DNA from: Quadrisphaera sp. RL12-1S
GTDB lineage: Bacteria; Actinomycetota; Actinomycetes; Actinomycetales; Quadrisphaeraceae
Reading direction: 5' to 3'
NCBI RefSeq assembly: GCF_014270065.1
Contig: NZ_JACNME010000009.1
Location: 1 to 64,000 of the forward strand
DNA length: 64,000 nt
The translations under genes and the position numbers were made by a program. Shown here one piece after another: positions 1-7,911 of this stretch. The notes under the pieces are model-generated. The model was not told the DNA's origin. It did not search any database and saw nothing but the letters and a program-made list of their open reading frames with translations. The stretch's first letter is position 1. Every line of letters begins with the position of its first letter.

Positions 1-1008
1 CGCGCGTTCGGGGCCGCCGCGCGCGACGCCGTGGCCGCGCGGGCCGGGCTGCGGCTGCCCGCCCCGGCCACGCCCGCGAGCGCCGTGCCGGCCGGGGTGT
101 CGAACGGGGTGGAGGGCACCACGCCGTACCTGACGCCCAACACCGACTTCTACCGCATCGACACCGCCCTCACGGTGCCCGCGATCGACCCGTCCACGTG
201 GTCGCTGCGGGTGCACGGGATGGTGGAGCAGGAGGTGGAGATCTCCTTCGAGGAGCTCCTGGGCATGCCCCTGACCGAGGAGCGCGTCACCCTGACGTGC
301 GTCTCCAACGAGGTGGGCGGCGGGCTGGCGGGCAACGCCACGTGGCTGGGCGTGCCGGTGGCCGAGGTGCTCGGCCGGGCGCGGCCGCGGTCCGGCGCGG
401 ACATGGTGCTCTCGAGCAGCAGCGACGGGTTCAGCGCCTCCACGCCGCTGGGCGCGCTCACCGACCCCTCGCGGGGGGCGCTGCTGGCGGTGGGCATGAA
501 CGGCGAGCCGCTGCCGCTGGAGCACGGCTTCCCCGTGCGGATGGTGGTGCCGGGCCTGTACGGCTACGTCTCCGCCACCAAGTGGGTGGTGGACCTGGAG
601 GTCACGCGGTTCGCGGACGCCACCGCGTACTGGACCACGCGCGGCTGGTCCGCGCAGGGACCGATCAAGACGGCGTCCCGGATCGACGTGCCGAAGGGCT
701 TCGCCCAGGTGCCGCGGGGCACCGTGGCCGTGGGCGGGGTGGCGTGGGCGCAGACCCGCGGCATCGCCGCCGTGCAGGTGCAGGTGGACGACGGCCCGTG
801 GCAGGAGGCGAAGCTCGCCGCGGAGGACGGCCTGGACACCTGGCGGCAGTGGTCGTACGCGTGGGACACCTCCTCGGTCAGCTCCGGTCCGCACACGCTG
901 CGGGTACGGGCGACCGACGGCACGGGCGCGGTGCAGACGGGCGAGCGGGCCGAGCCGGCCCCCGACGGCGCCACCGGCTGGCACTCGGTGTCGGTCACCG
1001 TGCAGTAG
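1..1008 (+). CDS. Molybdopterin-dependent oxidoreductase, sulfite oxidase type (5' end outside window)
   Basis: The reading frame is open from base 1, so the N-terminus lies to the left and only about 335 C-terminal residues are visible. The segment holds the oxidoreductase molybdopterin domain (TPYLTPNTDFYRID onward), including TLTCVSNEVGG whose Cys (bases 298-300) is the expected molybdenum ligand. The last ~110 residues look like the Ig-like dimerisation domain (Mo-co_dimer) of this family. In actinobacteria such proteins often carry an N-terminal membrane region, which would be in the missing part. It probably uses a periplasmic substrate that cannot be named from sequence. The next gene is a fasciclin lipoprotein, a neighbour often seen beside this enzyme, with a strong terminator between them. 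Confidence 0.85.
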   Translation, partial: RAFGAAARDAVAARAGLRLPAPATPASAVPAGVSNGVEGTTPYLTPNTDFYRIDTALTVPAIDPSTWSLRVHGMVEQEVEISFEELLGMPLTEERVTLTCVSNEVGGGLAGNATWLGVPVAEVLGRARPRSGADMVLSSSSDGFSASTPLGALTDPSRGALLAVGMNGEPLPLEHGFPVRMVVPGLYGYVSATKWVVDLEVTRFADATAYWTTRGWSAQGPIKTASRIDVPKGFAQVPRGTVAVGGVAWAQTRGIAAVQVQVDDGPWQEAKLAAEDGLDTWRQWSYAWDTSSVSSGPHTLRVRATDGTGAVQTGERAEPAPDGATGWHSVSVTVQ

Positions 1009-1107
1009 CGGGCAGCAGCGGGCCTCAGCACCAGTCCCCGCGGCGGGCGGCTCCGAACCCCTGCCAGACGACGCCCCAGACGACTCACCCGACGACGCCG
1101 ACCACCA

Positions 1108-1150
1108 CGAGGCCCCGGCCACCCGCACCGCGCGGGAGGCCGGGGCCTCG
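1108..1150. terminator. Intrinsic terminator-like hairpin
   Basis: A perfect 13-bp stem (arms 1108-1120 and 1138-1150, CGAGGCCCCGGCC and its complement) encloses a 17-nt loop and is followed by TTGCG. It lies 100 bp after the molybdoenzyme stop and before the fasciclin gene, so it probably ends the upstream transcript. Confidence 0.7.
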
Positions 1151-1277
1151 TTGCGCCGATCGGGCGTTGGACAACTCGTGACCCGATCGTGACCCATCCC
1201 TGCGGCGAGCGGCTGCGAACCCCCGGTGTCAGCAAGCCCGAGCCGCCGACCGGTGGCCCGACACGGAGGTAGAACCC

Positions 1278-1976
1278 ATGAAGCGCTCCCTCACCACCGC
1301 CTTCTCCGTCTCCGCCAGCGCCCTGCTCGTGGTCGGCCTGGCCGCGTGCGGCGGCGGCTCGACGAGCGCCGGCGGCGGGATGTCGTCCTCGAGCTCGATG
1401 TCGCCGTCGGACTCCATGACCTCCTCGGCCGCCCCCTCGGACTCCATGAGCTCCTCGGCCACGGCCAGCGACGCCGCCATGTCCGGCCCGGTGGGCCCCG
1501 GCTGCGCGAGCTACGCCGCGATGGTGCCGAGCGGCGCCGGCTCGGTCTCGGGCATGGCGACCGCCCCCGTGGCCACCGCCGCCAGCAACAACCCGCTGCT
1601 CACCACCCTCGTCTCGGCGGTGTCCGGCAAGCTCAACCCCAGCGTCAACCTGGTGGACACGCTGAACGGCGGCCAGTTCACCGTCTTCGCCCCGGTGGAC
1701 GACGCCTTCAAGAAGGTCGACGCGACCACCCTGGAGAAGCTGAAGACCGACCCGGCGCTGCTGCAGAAGGTCCTCACCTACCACGTGGTGTCCGGCCAGC
1801 TCAGCCCCCAGCAGGTCATCGGCATGCAGAAGACCGTCGAGGGCCAGACCGTCGACGTGACCGGCACCGCCGACAACCTCAAGGTCAACGGCGCCCAGGT
1901 CATCTGCGGCGGCGTGAAGACCGCCAACGCCACCGTGTACCTCATCGACGGCGTGCTGACCCCGCCGGCCAGCTGA
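1278..1976 (+). CDS. Fasciclin-domain lipoprotein
   Basis: A secreted, lipid-anchored protein of 232 residues. The N-terminus is a lipoprotein signal peptide with lipobox LAAC (Cys24). Residues ~28-65 form a Ser/Met/Ala linker with repeated SDSM-type units, and residues ~95-230 are one FAS1 domain ([13 protein letters not shown] and [10 protein letters not shown] are typical). FAS1 domains mediate adhesion or protein contacts, and the mycobacterial MPT83/MPT70 proteins are of this type. The ATG is preceded by GGAGG at about 1265. The upstream molybdoenzyme may act in the same envelope compartment; a functional link is inference. Confidence 0.9.
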   Translation: MKRSLTTAFSVSASALLVVGLAACGGGSTSAGGGMSSSSSMSPSDSMTSSAAPSDSMSSSATASDAAMSGPVGPGCASYAAMVPSGAGSVSGMATAPVATAASNNPLLTTLVSAVSGKLNPSVNLVDTLNGGQFTVFAPVDDAFKKVDATTLEKLKTDPALLQKVLTYHVVSGQLSPQQVIGMQKTVEGQTVDVTGTADNLKVNGAQVICGGVKTANATVYLIDGVLTPPAS

Positions 1977-2004
1977 CCCGCCCGGCCGTCCGCGGCTGAC
2001 GTCC

Positions 2005-2034
2005 GGCCCCGCCACCCGCCCGGGTGGCGGGGCC
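2005..2034. terminator. Intrinsic terminator after fasciclin gene
   Basis: An almost loop-free inverted repeat (GGCCCCGCCACCCG at 2005-2018 and its complement at 2021-2034) starts 29 bp after the fasciclin stop codon. Confidence 0.75.
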
Positions 2035-2088
2035 GTCGTCGTCCCGCCGCCCGAGCGGGTGGCGGCGCGCGTGGGGCAGGCTGGGGCC

Positions 2089-3057
2089 GTGGACGCCGCG
2101 GCCCAGGTGGTGGAGATCGCGGGGCGCCGCGTGCGGCTCACGCACCTCGACCGGGAGCTGTGGCCCGGCGGTCCCGGCCGGCGGGCCACCACCAAGGCCG
2201 ACCTGGTCAGCTACCTGCTGGACGTGGCGCCGGCGCTCCTGCCGCAGCTGGCCGACCGGCCCGTGACGCGGGTGCGCTGGCCGCAGGGGGTGGGCGGCCC
2301 GCGCTTCTTCGAGAAGAACGTCCCCTCCGGCACGCCGCGGTGGGTGCGCACGGTGGACCTGGAGGGCACCGGTGGCGGGCGCTGGGGCTCGTCATCGGCG
2401 CAGGACGACGACGGCGGCGGCCCGGTCACGCACCCGCTGGTGGACGACGAGGCCGGCCTGGTGTGGCTGGCCAACCTGTCGGCGCTGGAGCTGCACACCC
2501 CGCAGTGGCGCCTCGACGGCTCGGGCGCCGGCAGCGGGCGGCGGGATCCGGACCGCCTCGTCGTGGACCTCGACCCCGGGCCCGGCACCGGTCTGGCGGA
2601 GTGCTCCGAGCTGGCGGTGCTGGTGGCGGAGCGGCTGGCCGACGACGGGCTGGTCGCCGTCCCCGTCACCTCCGGCAGCACGGGGATGCAGCTGTACGCG
2701 CCGATCAGCGGTGAGCAGGACGCCGCCGTCGTCTCCGCCTACGCCAGGCGGCTCGCCGAGGGCCTCGCGAAGGACCACGCGTGGGTGACCGCCGTGATGG
2801 CCAAGGACGTGCGGCGCGGCAAGGTGCTCATCGACTGGAGCCAGAACAACGGCGCCAAGACCACCATCACGCCGTGGTCGCCGCGGGGACGGGACCACCC
2901 GCAGGCGGCGGTGCCGCGCAGCTGGGACGAGCTGGGCGACGACCTGTTCCAGCTGACGCTGTCCGAGGCCGCCGAGCGGTTCGCCGCGGACGGCGACCCG
3001 TTGGCCGGCGTCCTCACCCCCGGCGCCCCGCCCGGCCCGCGCCTGCCCGAGCGCTGA
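2089..3057 (+). CDS. Stand-alone LigD-type polymerase domain (NHEJ DNA polymerase/primase)
   Basis: A 322-residue protein that is entirely the archaeo-eukaryotic-primase-like polymerase domain found at one end of bacterial LigD. Family marks are LTHLDRELWP near the start, FFEKNVPSGTPRWVRT, LVVDLDPGPG (metal-binding aspartates), PVTSGSTGMQLYAPI and VLIDWSQNNGAKTTITPWS. It would fill gaps with ribo- or deoxyribonucleotides at breaks held by Ku. No ligase or nuclease domain is fused, and no ku gene lies in the window. Three in-frame GTG codons (2059, 2071, 2089) are possible starts; 2089 fits the family N-terminus best, but none has a clear ribosome site. Confidence 0.85.
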   Translation: MDAAAQVVEIAGRRVRLTHLDRELWPGGPGRRATTKADLVSYLLDVAPALLPQLADRPVTRVRWPQGVGGPRFFEKNVPSGTPRWVRTVDLEGTGGGRWGSSSAQDDDGGGPVTHPLVDDEAGLVWLANLSALELHTPQWRLDGSGAGSGRRDPDRLVVDLDPGPGTGLAECSELAVLVAERLADDGLVAVPVTSGSTGMQLYAPISGEQDAAVVSAYARRLAEGLAKDHAWVTAVMAKDVRRGKVLIDWSQNNGAKTTITPWSPRGRDHPQAAVPRSWDELGDDLFQLTLSEAAERFAADGDPLAGVLTPGAPPGPRLPER

Positions 3058-3081
3058 CGCCCGCCTCTGCGCGGGAGGGGC

Positions 3082-5043
3082 TCAGCGGCCGACGGCGTAG
3101 CCCTGGGCGCCGCGGGGGTTGGCTGCGGCGCGGACCCAGCCTCCGTCCAGGGCCACCGCGGACAGCCGTCCCAGCGACCACCCGTCCACCACCTGCGCGT
3201 CCCACCCGCGCCGGCGCAGCCGCTCGGCGAGGCCGTCGCCGAACCTGCCCTCCAGCAGCAGCCGGCCCGGCGCCGCCTGCCGCGGCCAGAACGAGCTGGG
3301 CGCGGTCTCGGTGTGGAAGGTCGGGGCGTCCACGGCGGCCTGCAGCGCGGTCTCGACAGGCTCCTTCCCCGCGCGGGCCCGCTCGGCGGCGTGCACGACC
3401 CGCAGCACGAACGGCACCTGCCAGGCGTCCTGCTGGTCGCCGCCGGGGGTGCCGAGCGCCATCCACGGCTCGTCGTCGCGCAGCAGCAGCGTCGGGGACA
3501 GGGTGGTGCGGGGACGGCGCCCCGGGCGCAGCGTCGAGCCGAGCGCGGAGCCCCACCGCGCCGCGGCCGACCGCGAGCGCGGAGACCCGCCACCGGTCAC
3601 ACCGGCGGTGCCGGGTCCGGCGGGCAGCCAGCACATCTGCCCGCGCGTGCCGAGCGCGAACCCCAGCTCGGGGACCACCGGGGAGCTCTGCAGCCACCCG
3701 CCGCTGGGGGTGGCGGAGACGAGGTTGCCCCAGCGGTCGGCCACGTCGACGTGGACGGTGTCGCCGCGGCCCAGCTCCTCGCGCCGGTCGACGGTGGGCT
3801 CGCCGACCGCGGCGCCCGCGCCGGAAGCGTCCACGCGCGGTGGCGCGGGCAGCTGCGGCAGCCGCCGGGAGGTCCCGCCGGGCCACCCGGGCTGCAGCTC
3901 GCCGTCCGCGCGCTCACCGAGCAGCGCGCGCCGGGAGGCCGTGTACGCCGGGTCGAGCAGCTCGGCGACGGCGGGCACGTCCACGCCGTCCTCCTCGGCG
4001 CCGACCGGGTCGCCGTACCAGGCCTCGCGGTCGGCGCTGGCCAGGTCGAAGGCGGCGGCGCAGGCGTGGACCCAGGCGTCGTCGTCCTCGGAGAGCGGGT
4101 CGGGCGGGCCGTCCGCGCCGAGCTGGCCGTCCAGCAGCGCGAGGGTCTGCAGGAGCACCGGCCCCTGGCCCCAGGTGCCGGTCTTGACGACCTGCACCCC
4201 GCGGTACTCCCCCAGCGCAGGCTCCTCGACGGTCGCCTCCCACCCCGCCAGGTCGGAGCCGCGCAGCAGCCCGGGGTGCACGGCGCCGGTGGCGTCGCGC
4301 CAGCTGGTCGTCGAGAAGAACGCCTCGACGGCGTCGGCCACCTCCCCGCGGTACCAGTGCTCGCGGGCGGCCTCGTACTGCGCGTCCCGGTCGGAGCCGG
4401 CGGCCTCCGCGGCGGCCAGCACCCGGTCGTAGGTGTCGGCCAGGGCCGTCAGGCGCAGCCGGGACCAGGGCCGCGGGGCGCGGGCTCCGCCGTCGTCCCC
4501 GGTGAGGTAGGTGGCGGCCGAGGTGCTCCACGCGCCCGGGCCATCGGTGAACAGCGGCGTCACCGACTCCAGGGTCGCGGCGACGCGCGGCAGCACGGGC
4601 GCGCCGTGGCGGGCGTAGCCGATGGCGGGCTCGAGCACGTCCCGCAGCCGCCACGTGCCCCACCGCTGCAGCAGGACCGTCCAGGCGCCGAACGCGCCGG
4701 GGACCGTCGCGGGGAGCAGCCCGGAGCCCGGGACGGCGGTCAGCCCCAGGTCGGCGAACGCCTGCGGCGTCGCGGCGGCGGGGAGGGCGCCCTGGCCGCA
4801 CACCACGTGCGCGCCGCCGTCGGCGCCGCCCGCAGCGGACCACAGCACCACCGGCATGTCGCCGCCCGGCCCGTTGAGGTGCGGCTCCACCACCTGCAGC
4901 ACGAACCCGGCGGCCGCGGCGGCGTCGAAGGCGTTGCCGCCGCGCTCCAGCACCCCCATCCCGACCTGGCTGGCCAGCCAGTGGGTCGAGGCGACGGCGC
5001 CGAAGGTGCCGGTGATCTCGGGACGGGTGGTGGTGAGGGGCAC
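3082..5043 (-). CDS. ggt: Gamma-glutamyltransferase family protein
   Basis: A 653-residue Ntn-hydrolase precursor of the gamma-glutamyltransferase family, which cleaves gamma-glutamyl bonds of glutathione-like thiols and self-processes into two subunits. N-terminal marks are STHWLASQVGMGVLERGGNAFDAA and VEPHLNGPGGDMPVVLW. The cleavage site is GDTVHVDVADRWGNLVSA: Thr near residue 429 fits the catalytic Thr, although the usual Thr-Thr-His reads Thr-Val-His. I see no signal peptide, so a cytoplasmic location is possible. A GTG at 5061 is an alternative start; 5043 has a better-placed purine-rich stretch. The gene is co-directional with the HNH gene 33 bp upstream. Confidence 0.85.
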   Translation of the reverse strand: MPLTTTRPEITGTFGAVASTHWLASQVGMGVLERGGNAFDAAAAAGFVLQVVEPHLNGPGGDMPVVLWSAAGGADGGAHVVCGQGALPAAATPQAFADLGLTAVPGSGLLPATVPGAFGAWTVLLQRWGTWRLRDVLEPAIGYARHGAPVLPRVAATLESVTPLFTDGPGAWSTSAATYLTGDDGGARAPRPWSRLRLTALADTYDRVLAAAEAAGSDRDAQYEAAREHWYRGEVADAVEAFFSTTSWRDATGAVHPGLLRGSDLAGWEATVEEPALGEYRGVQVVKTGTWGQGPVLLQTLALLDGQLGADGPPDPLSEDDDAWVHACAAAFDLASADREAWYGDPVGAEEDGVDVPAVAELLDPAYTASRRALLGERADGELQPGWPGGTSRRLPQLPAPPRVDASGAGAAVGEPTVDRREELGRGDTVHVDVADRWGNLVSATPSGGWLQSSPVVPELGFALGTRGQMCWLPAGPGTAGVTGGGSPRSRSAAARWGSALGSTLRPGRRPRTTLSPTLLLRDDEPWMALGTPGGDQQDAWQVPFVLRVVHAAERARAGKEPVETALQAAVDAPTFHTETAPSSFWPRQAAPGRLLLEGRFGDGLAERLRRRGWDAQVVDGWSLGRLSAVALDGGWVRAAANPRGAQGYAVGR

Positions 5044-5076
5044 GCCCCCACTCTCACCCACCCCGCACGGCGACGC

Positions 5077-5577
5077 TCAGGCGGCGTCGAGCTCCGGCAG
5101 GTACCCGCCCCACAGGGGGCTGCGGTGCTCGCTGCCTCGCAGCAGCCACGCGGCGCCGTGCGGGGCGCGCAGGCGCACGCGCAGCTGCCAGCCCATCTCC
5201 TCCGGCGTCCGGTCGCCCTTGACGCCGTTGCAGCGCAGGCAGCACGCCACGAGGTTCTCCCAGGTGTCGCGGCCGCCCCGGCTGCGCGGGAGCACGTGGT
5301 CGACGGTGGTCGCGGGGCGGCTGCAGTACGCGCAGCGGTGGCCGTCGCGGCGCAGCACGCCTCGCCGCGAGACGGGCACGGCCCGCCCGAACGGCACCCG
5401 CACGTACCGGTTGAGCACGATGACGGCGGGCCGGGGCAGCGTCGCCCGCGTCGAGGCGACGGGCACCTCGTCGGCGACGACGACGTTCGCCTTGCCGGCC
5501 AGCACCAGCACCAGCGCCCGCCGCAGCGGGACCACCGCCAGCGGCTCGTAGCCGGCGTTGAGCACCAGGGTCCTCAC
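5077..5577 (-). CDS. HNH endonuclease
   Basis: A 166-residue protein beginning TLVLNAGYEPLAVVPLRRAL, typical of the small actinobacterial HNH proteins. The C-terminal half holds the zinc/HNH core: CAYC, VDHVLPRSRGG, WENLVACCLRCN. The His-Asn-His set and the two Cys pairs are intact, so nuclease activity is plausible, but the biological substrate of this widespread family is not established. The GTG start is preceded by AGGGGG about 8 bp upstream. The frame stays open upstream to 5862, but that extension is low-complexity Gln/Arg/Pro sequence spanning a hairpin and is not taken as coding. Confidence 0.85.
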   Translation of the reverse strand: MRTLVLNAGYEPLAVVPLRRALVLVLAGKANVVVADEVPVASTRATLPRPAVIVLNRYVRVPFGRAVPVSRRGVLRRDGHRCAYCSRPATTVDHVLPRSRGGRDTWENLVACCLRCNGVKGDRTPEEMGWQLRVRLRAPHGAAWLLRGSEHRSPLWGGYLPELDAA

Positions 5578-6011
5578 GGTGCCACCCCCTCGTCGTGGTT
5601 CGTCAGCGGGCTCGTGGAGGTCGGGGACGCGACGGCGCGTCATGGGAAGGGCCGGTCGAGGGGCCCCGGAACGAGAACAGGCGCCGTCCCGCGAGGGACG
5701 GCGCCTGGTGTCAGGGCGGTGTGGCTGGCCGGGCTGCTGGCGCGGCGCGCGCTGCTGCGCGCGGCACTGCACCTGCTGGCCCCAGCGCTGCTGCCGGGGA
5801 CGGGCTGGCCGTGGTGGTGCCGGCTGGGATGGTGGAGGCGCTGCCTGCAGGCGAGCCCGCACGGCGCAGGGCGGTGCAGGACGCTCAGGCCTGCGAGCGC
5901 CCCGCTCAGCGGATGTGGCGGCACCACGGGTAGGACTCTACGTCGCCCGGGTGCCCGGCAGCCCGCGCTTCACCCGTTGTTCTCGTCACGGGCTGGTCAC
6001 GGGCTGGTCGC
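5578..6011. other. 434-bp intergenic region with hairpin
   Basis: No convincing gene is seen between the HNH gene and the NlpC/P60 gene. Open frames exist on both strands but give low-complexity translations. Visible structure: a perfect 13-bp hairpin at 5678-5707 (separate entry) and a tandem 11-bp repeat, GTCACGGGCTG-type, near 5985-6011 just after the NlpC/P60 stop. A small RNA on the minus strand ending at the hairpin is possible. Confidence 0.5.
5678..5707 (-). terminator. Strong GCGA-loop hairpin, probable terminator
   Basis: The arms CAGGCGCCGTCCC (5678-5690) and complement (5695-5707) enclose a 4-base loop. Read on the minus strand the stem is followed by TTCTCGTT, so it fits termination of a transcript coming from the NlpC/P60 side, ahead of the HNH gene. 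Confidence 0.65.
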
Positions 6012-6896
6012 TCAGGCGACGCGGGTGAAGATGACCGAGGAGGACCAGACGTCGTGCACGTCGATGGTCTTGCCGGTGCGCGGGGCGTCGATCATCTTCC
6101 CGCCGCCGAGGTAGATCCCGTTGTGGTACACCCCGCCCTTGCCGGTGAAGGAGATGATGTCGCCGGCCTTGGCGTCGGAGGCGGACACGCGGGTGCCGGC
6201 GCTGGCTTGCTGCGCGGCGGTGCGGGGCAGGTCCTTGCCGACCTGGGCGTAGACGTAGCGGACGAAGCCGGAGCAGTCGAAGCCGGCGGGGGTGGTGCCG
6301 CCGAAGCGGTACTTGATGCCGGTGTAGCGCTTGGCGATGTCGATCACCGAGGCGCCGGACGCGGTCGCGCCGGGCGCCGGCGCGGCGGTGCCGTCGTCGC
6401 TGGGCTCCGGGGGGCCGGCGTCGACGTTGGGGTCGTCGGCGGTGGAGTCGGTGCTGGCGACGCGGCTGGCGTCGCGGGCGTCCTTGGCGGCCTGGAACCG
6501 GTCCGCGGCGCGGGAGGCGCGCTGGGCGACGGCGGCGCGCTCACCGGCGGTGACCTGCGCGTCGTGCTGGTACTGGGCGGCGTCGACGGTGGTGAGCGAG
6601 GTGAGCGCGAAGCTCACCTGCGCCTGCGCGGGGGCCTTCACCGAGGAGGCTCCGGCGACGGCGGTGGAGCTCTGCGTGGCGGGCGAGGAGTCCTGCGGGG
6701 CGTCGGTGGGCGCGGCGATGGCCGGCATGCCCATGGTCACGAGCAGCCCGCCGCTGACGGCGATGACGGCGGAGCGGCGGCCGACGGTGGTGGCGTTGGT
6801 CGCGACGGCGCCGCCGATCACGGTCAGCGGGGTGCGCGTCCTGACGGGACGGCGGTGACGTGCTGCGGTCCGGCTGCTCGCGGACATCTCGACCAC
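6012..6896 (-). CDS. NlpC/P60 (C40) cell-wall hydrolase
   Basis: A 294-residue secreted peptidase expected to cut D-gamma-glutamyl-diaminopimelate bonds in peptidoglycan stem peptides. A long basic N-region precedes a hydrophobic stretch at ~43-60 (signal sequence or anchor). A helical Ala-rich part covers ~80-150, a Pro/Asp-rich linker ~150-180, and the NlpC/P60 domain ~180-294. Catalytic residues are visible: Cys in FDCSGFVRYVY, His in VYHNGIYLG and a further polar residue after it. The GTG at 6896 is chosen because GGAGAG lies 5 bases upstream; an ATG at 6887 is in frame. A c-di-AMP riboswitch ends right at this ribosome site. Confidence 0.9.
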   Translation of the reverse strand: MVEMSASSRTAARHRRPVRTRTPLTVIGGAVATNATTVGRRSAVIAVSGGLLVTMGMPAIAAPTDAPQDSSPATQSSTAVAGASSVKAPAQAQVSFALTSLTTVDAAQYQHDAQVTAGERAAVAQRASRAADRFQAAKDARDASRVASTDSTADDPNVDAGPPEPSDDGTAAPAPGATASGASVIDIAKRYTGIKYRFGGTTPAGFDCSGFVRYVYAQVGKDLPRTAAQQASAGTRVSASDAKAGDIISFTGKGGVYHNGIYLGGGKMIDAPRTGKTIDVHDVWSSSVIFTRVA

Positions 6897-6907
6897 TCGG
6901 CCTCTCC

Positions 6908-7075
6908 GTCGCCTGCGGGGTGAGCTGTCGGGTTCGGGCGAGAGGTCTGCGCCCGGCGCGCACCACCCGGGGTCACCGGGCGGGGTGCGCTCTCAACCCC
7001 GAGGAGCTCCCGCTTGGAGGAGCCCCGTGGTGCGTGGGTCCCCCGCCCCTGCCAGCGGTGTCCGCCTGACCGCGC
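6908..7075 (-). promoter_or_regulatory. Cyclic di-AMP (ydaO-yuaA) riboswitch
   Basis: On the minus strand the leader of the NlpC/P60 gene contains, about 6910-6940, the near-invariant 3' block of this class: CCCGAACCCGACAGCT followed by CACCCCGCAGGCG. Upstream are GGGGGACCCACG (around 7040) and GAGCTCCTCGGGGTTGAG, which fit the 5' core. The class is known to control peptidoglycan hydrolases and rpf genes in actinobacteria, usually as an off switch when c-di-AMP is high. The 3' end abuts the GGAGAG ribosome site, so control of initiation or read-through are both possible. A TACTGT hexamer (7136-7141, minus) could be the -10 box. The 5' boundary is approximate. Confidence 0.85.
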
Positions 7076-7197
7076 CCGGTGGCAGGGCTCAGCGCCCGGT
7101 GCGGACCTCGTGAGGTGTCTCTCGAGGCAGGACTGACAGTAGTGACGCGTGACTCTGCGTCCCGGGAACTCAGGAACGTGGCTAAACGTGACCTGGG

Positions 7198-7875
7198 TCA
7201 CACACCGGTGACGAAGACGTGGACGGCCACGTCGTCGGGCAGCACCTCACCCGGCTCGCCCACCAGCACGCCGCCGGACACCCGCTGCACGCGCACCGAG
7301 CCGCCGGGGCGCAGGCCCAGCGCGGACAGCCGGTGCATGGCGCCGGTGTCGGCCTGCGCGGGCTCGCCGACCCGGCGGACCTGCACGTCGACGGGGGCGG
7401 CACCGGCGGCCGCCACGAGCGTGCGCAGACCGTCGAGGGTGTCGGGGACGTCCACCCCGCCGATCTCGGCCAGCCCCGGGATGGGGTTGCCGTACGGGTC
7501 CTCCGTGGGCGCCTCGAGCAGGTCGAGCAGGCGGCGCTCGACGCGCTCGCTCATGACGTGCTCCCACCGGCAGGCCTCGTCGTGGACGTACTCCCACTCC
7601 AGGCCGATGACGTCGATGAGCAGGCGCTCGGCCAGGCGGTGCTTGCGCATCACCTGCGTGGCGCGCTCGCGGCCCAGCGCCGTGAACTCCAGGTGCCGGT
7701 CACCGCTGACCACCACGAGCCCGTCGCGCTCCATGCGCGCCACCGTCTGGGAGACGGTGGGGCCGCTCTGCTGCAGGCGCTGGGCGATCCGCGCGCGCAG
7801 CGGGACGGTGCCCTCCTCCTCCAGCTCGAAGATGGTCTTGAGGTACATCTCGGTGGTGTCGATGAGGTCGCTCAC
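7198..7875 (-). CDS. ideR: IdeR/DtxR-family metal-dependent repressor
   Basis: A 225-residue regulator that senses Fe2+ (or Mn2+) and represses iron-uptake genes. The first ~70 residues are the winged helix with family signature LIDTTEMYLKTIFELEEEG and the recognition helix in SGPTVSQTVARMERDGL. The dimerisation and metal-binding domain follows (HRLAERLLIDVIGL, WEHVMSERVERRL, with Cys, Glu and His ligands), and an SH3-like C-terminal domain makes up the rest, as in full-length IdeR. The GTG at 7875 gives the family N-terminus and has AAGGGG 8 bases upstream; the GTG at 7884 does not. It lies 36 bp after prpC on the same strand and could share that transcript. Confidence 0.93.
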   Translation of the reverse strand: MSDLIDTTEMYLKTIFELEEEGTVPLRARIAQRLQQSGPTVSQTVARMERDGLVVVSGDRHLEFTALGRERATQVMRKHRLAERLLIDVIGLEWEYVHDEACRWEHVMSERVERRLLDLLEAPTEDPYGNPIPGLAEIGGVDVPDTLDGLRTLVAAAGAAPVDVQVRRVGEPAQADTGAMHRLSALGLRPGGSVRVQRVSGGVLVGEPGEVLPDDVAVHVFVTGV

Positions 7876-7911
7876 GCCGCCCACCCCTTCCGTGCCGGTC
7901 CTCCCGGCAGC

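Noticed and set aside
3058-3081. Short CCCGC...GCGGG pairing between the LigD-like and ggt stop codons
   Set aside because: A five-base stem is not enough in this base composition.
5577-5862. N-terminal extension of the HNH protein (Gln/Arg/Pro-rich, ~95 residues)
   Set aside because: It spans a 13-bp hairpin and is low in complexity, while a GTG with AGGGGG upstream gives the family-typical start.
3313-6114. A 933-residue plus-strand frame antisense to the ggt and HNH genes
   Set aside because: The translation is Gly/Arg/Ala-rich without motifs and is the expected shadow of real minus-strand genes.
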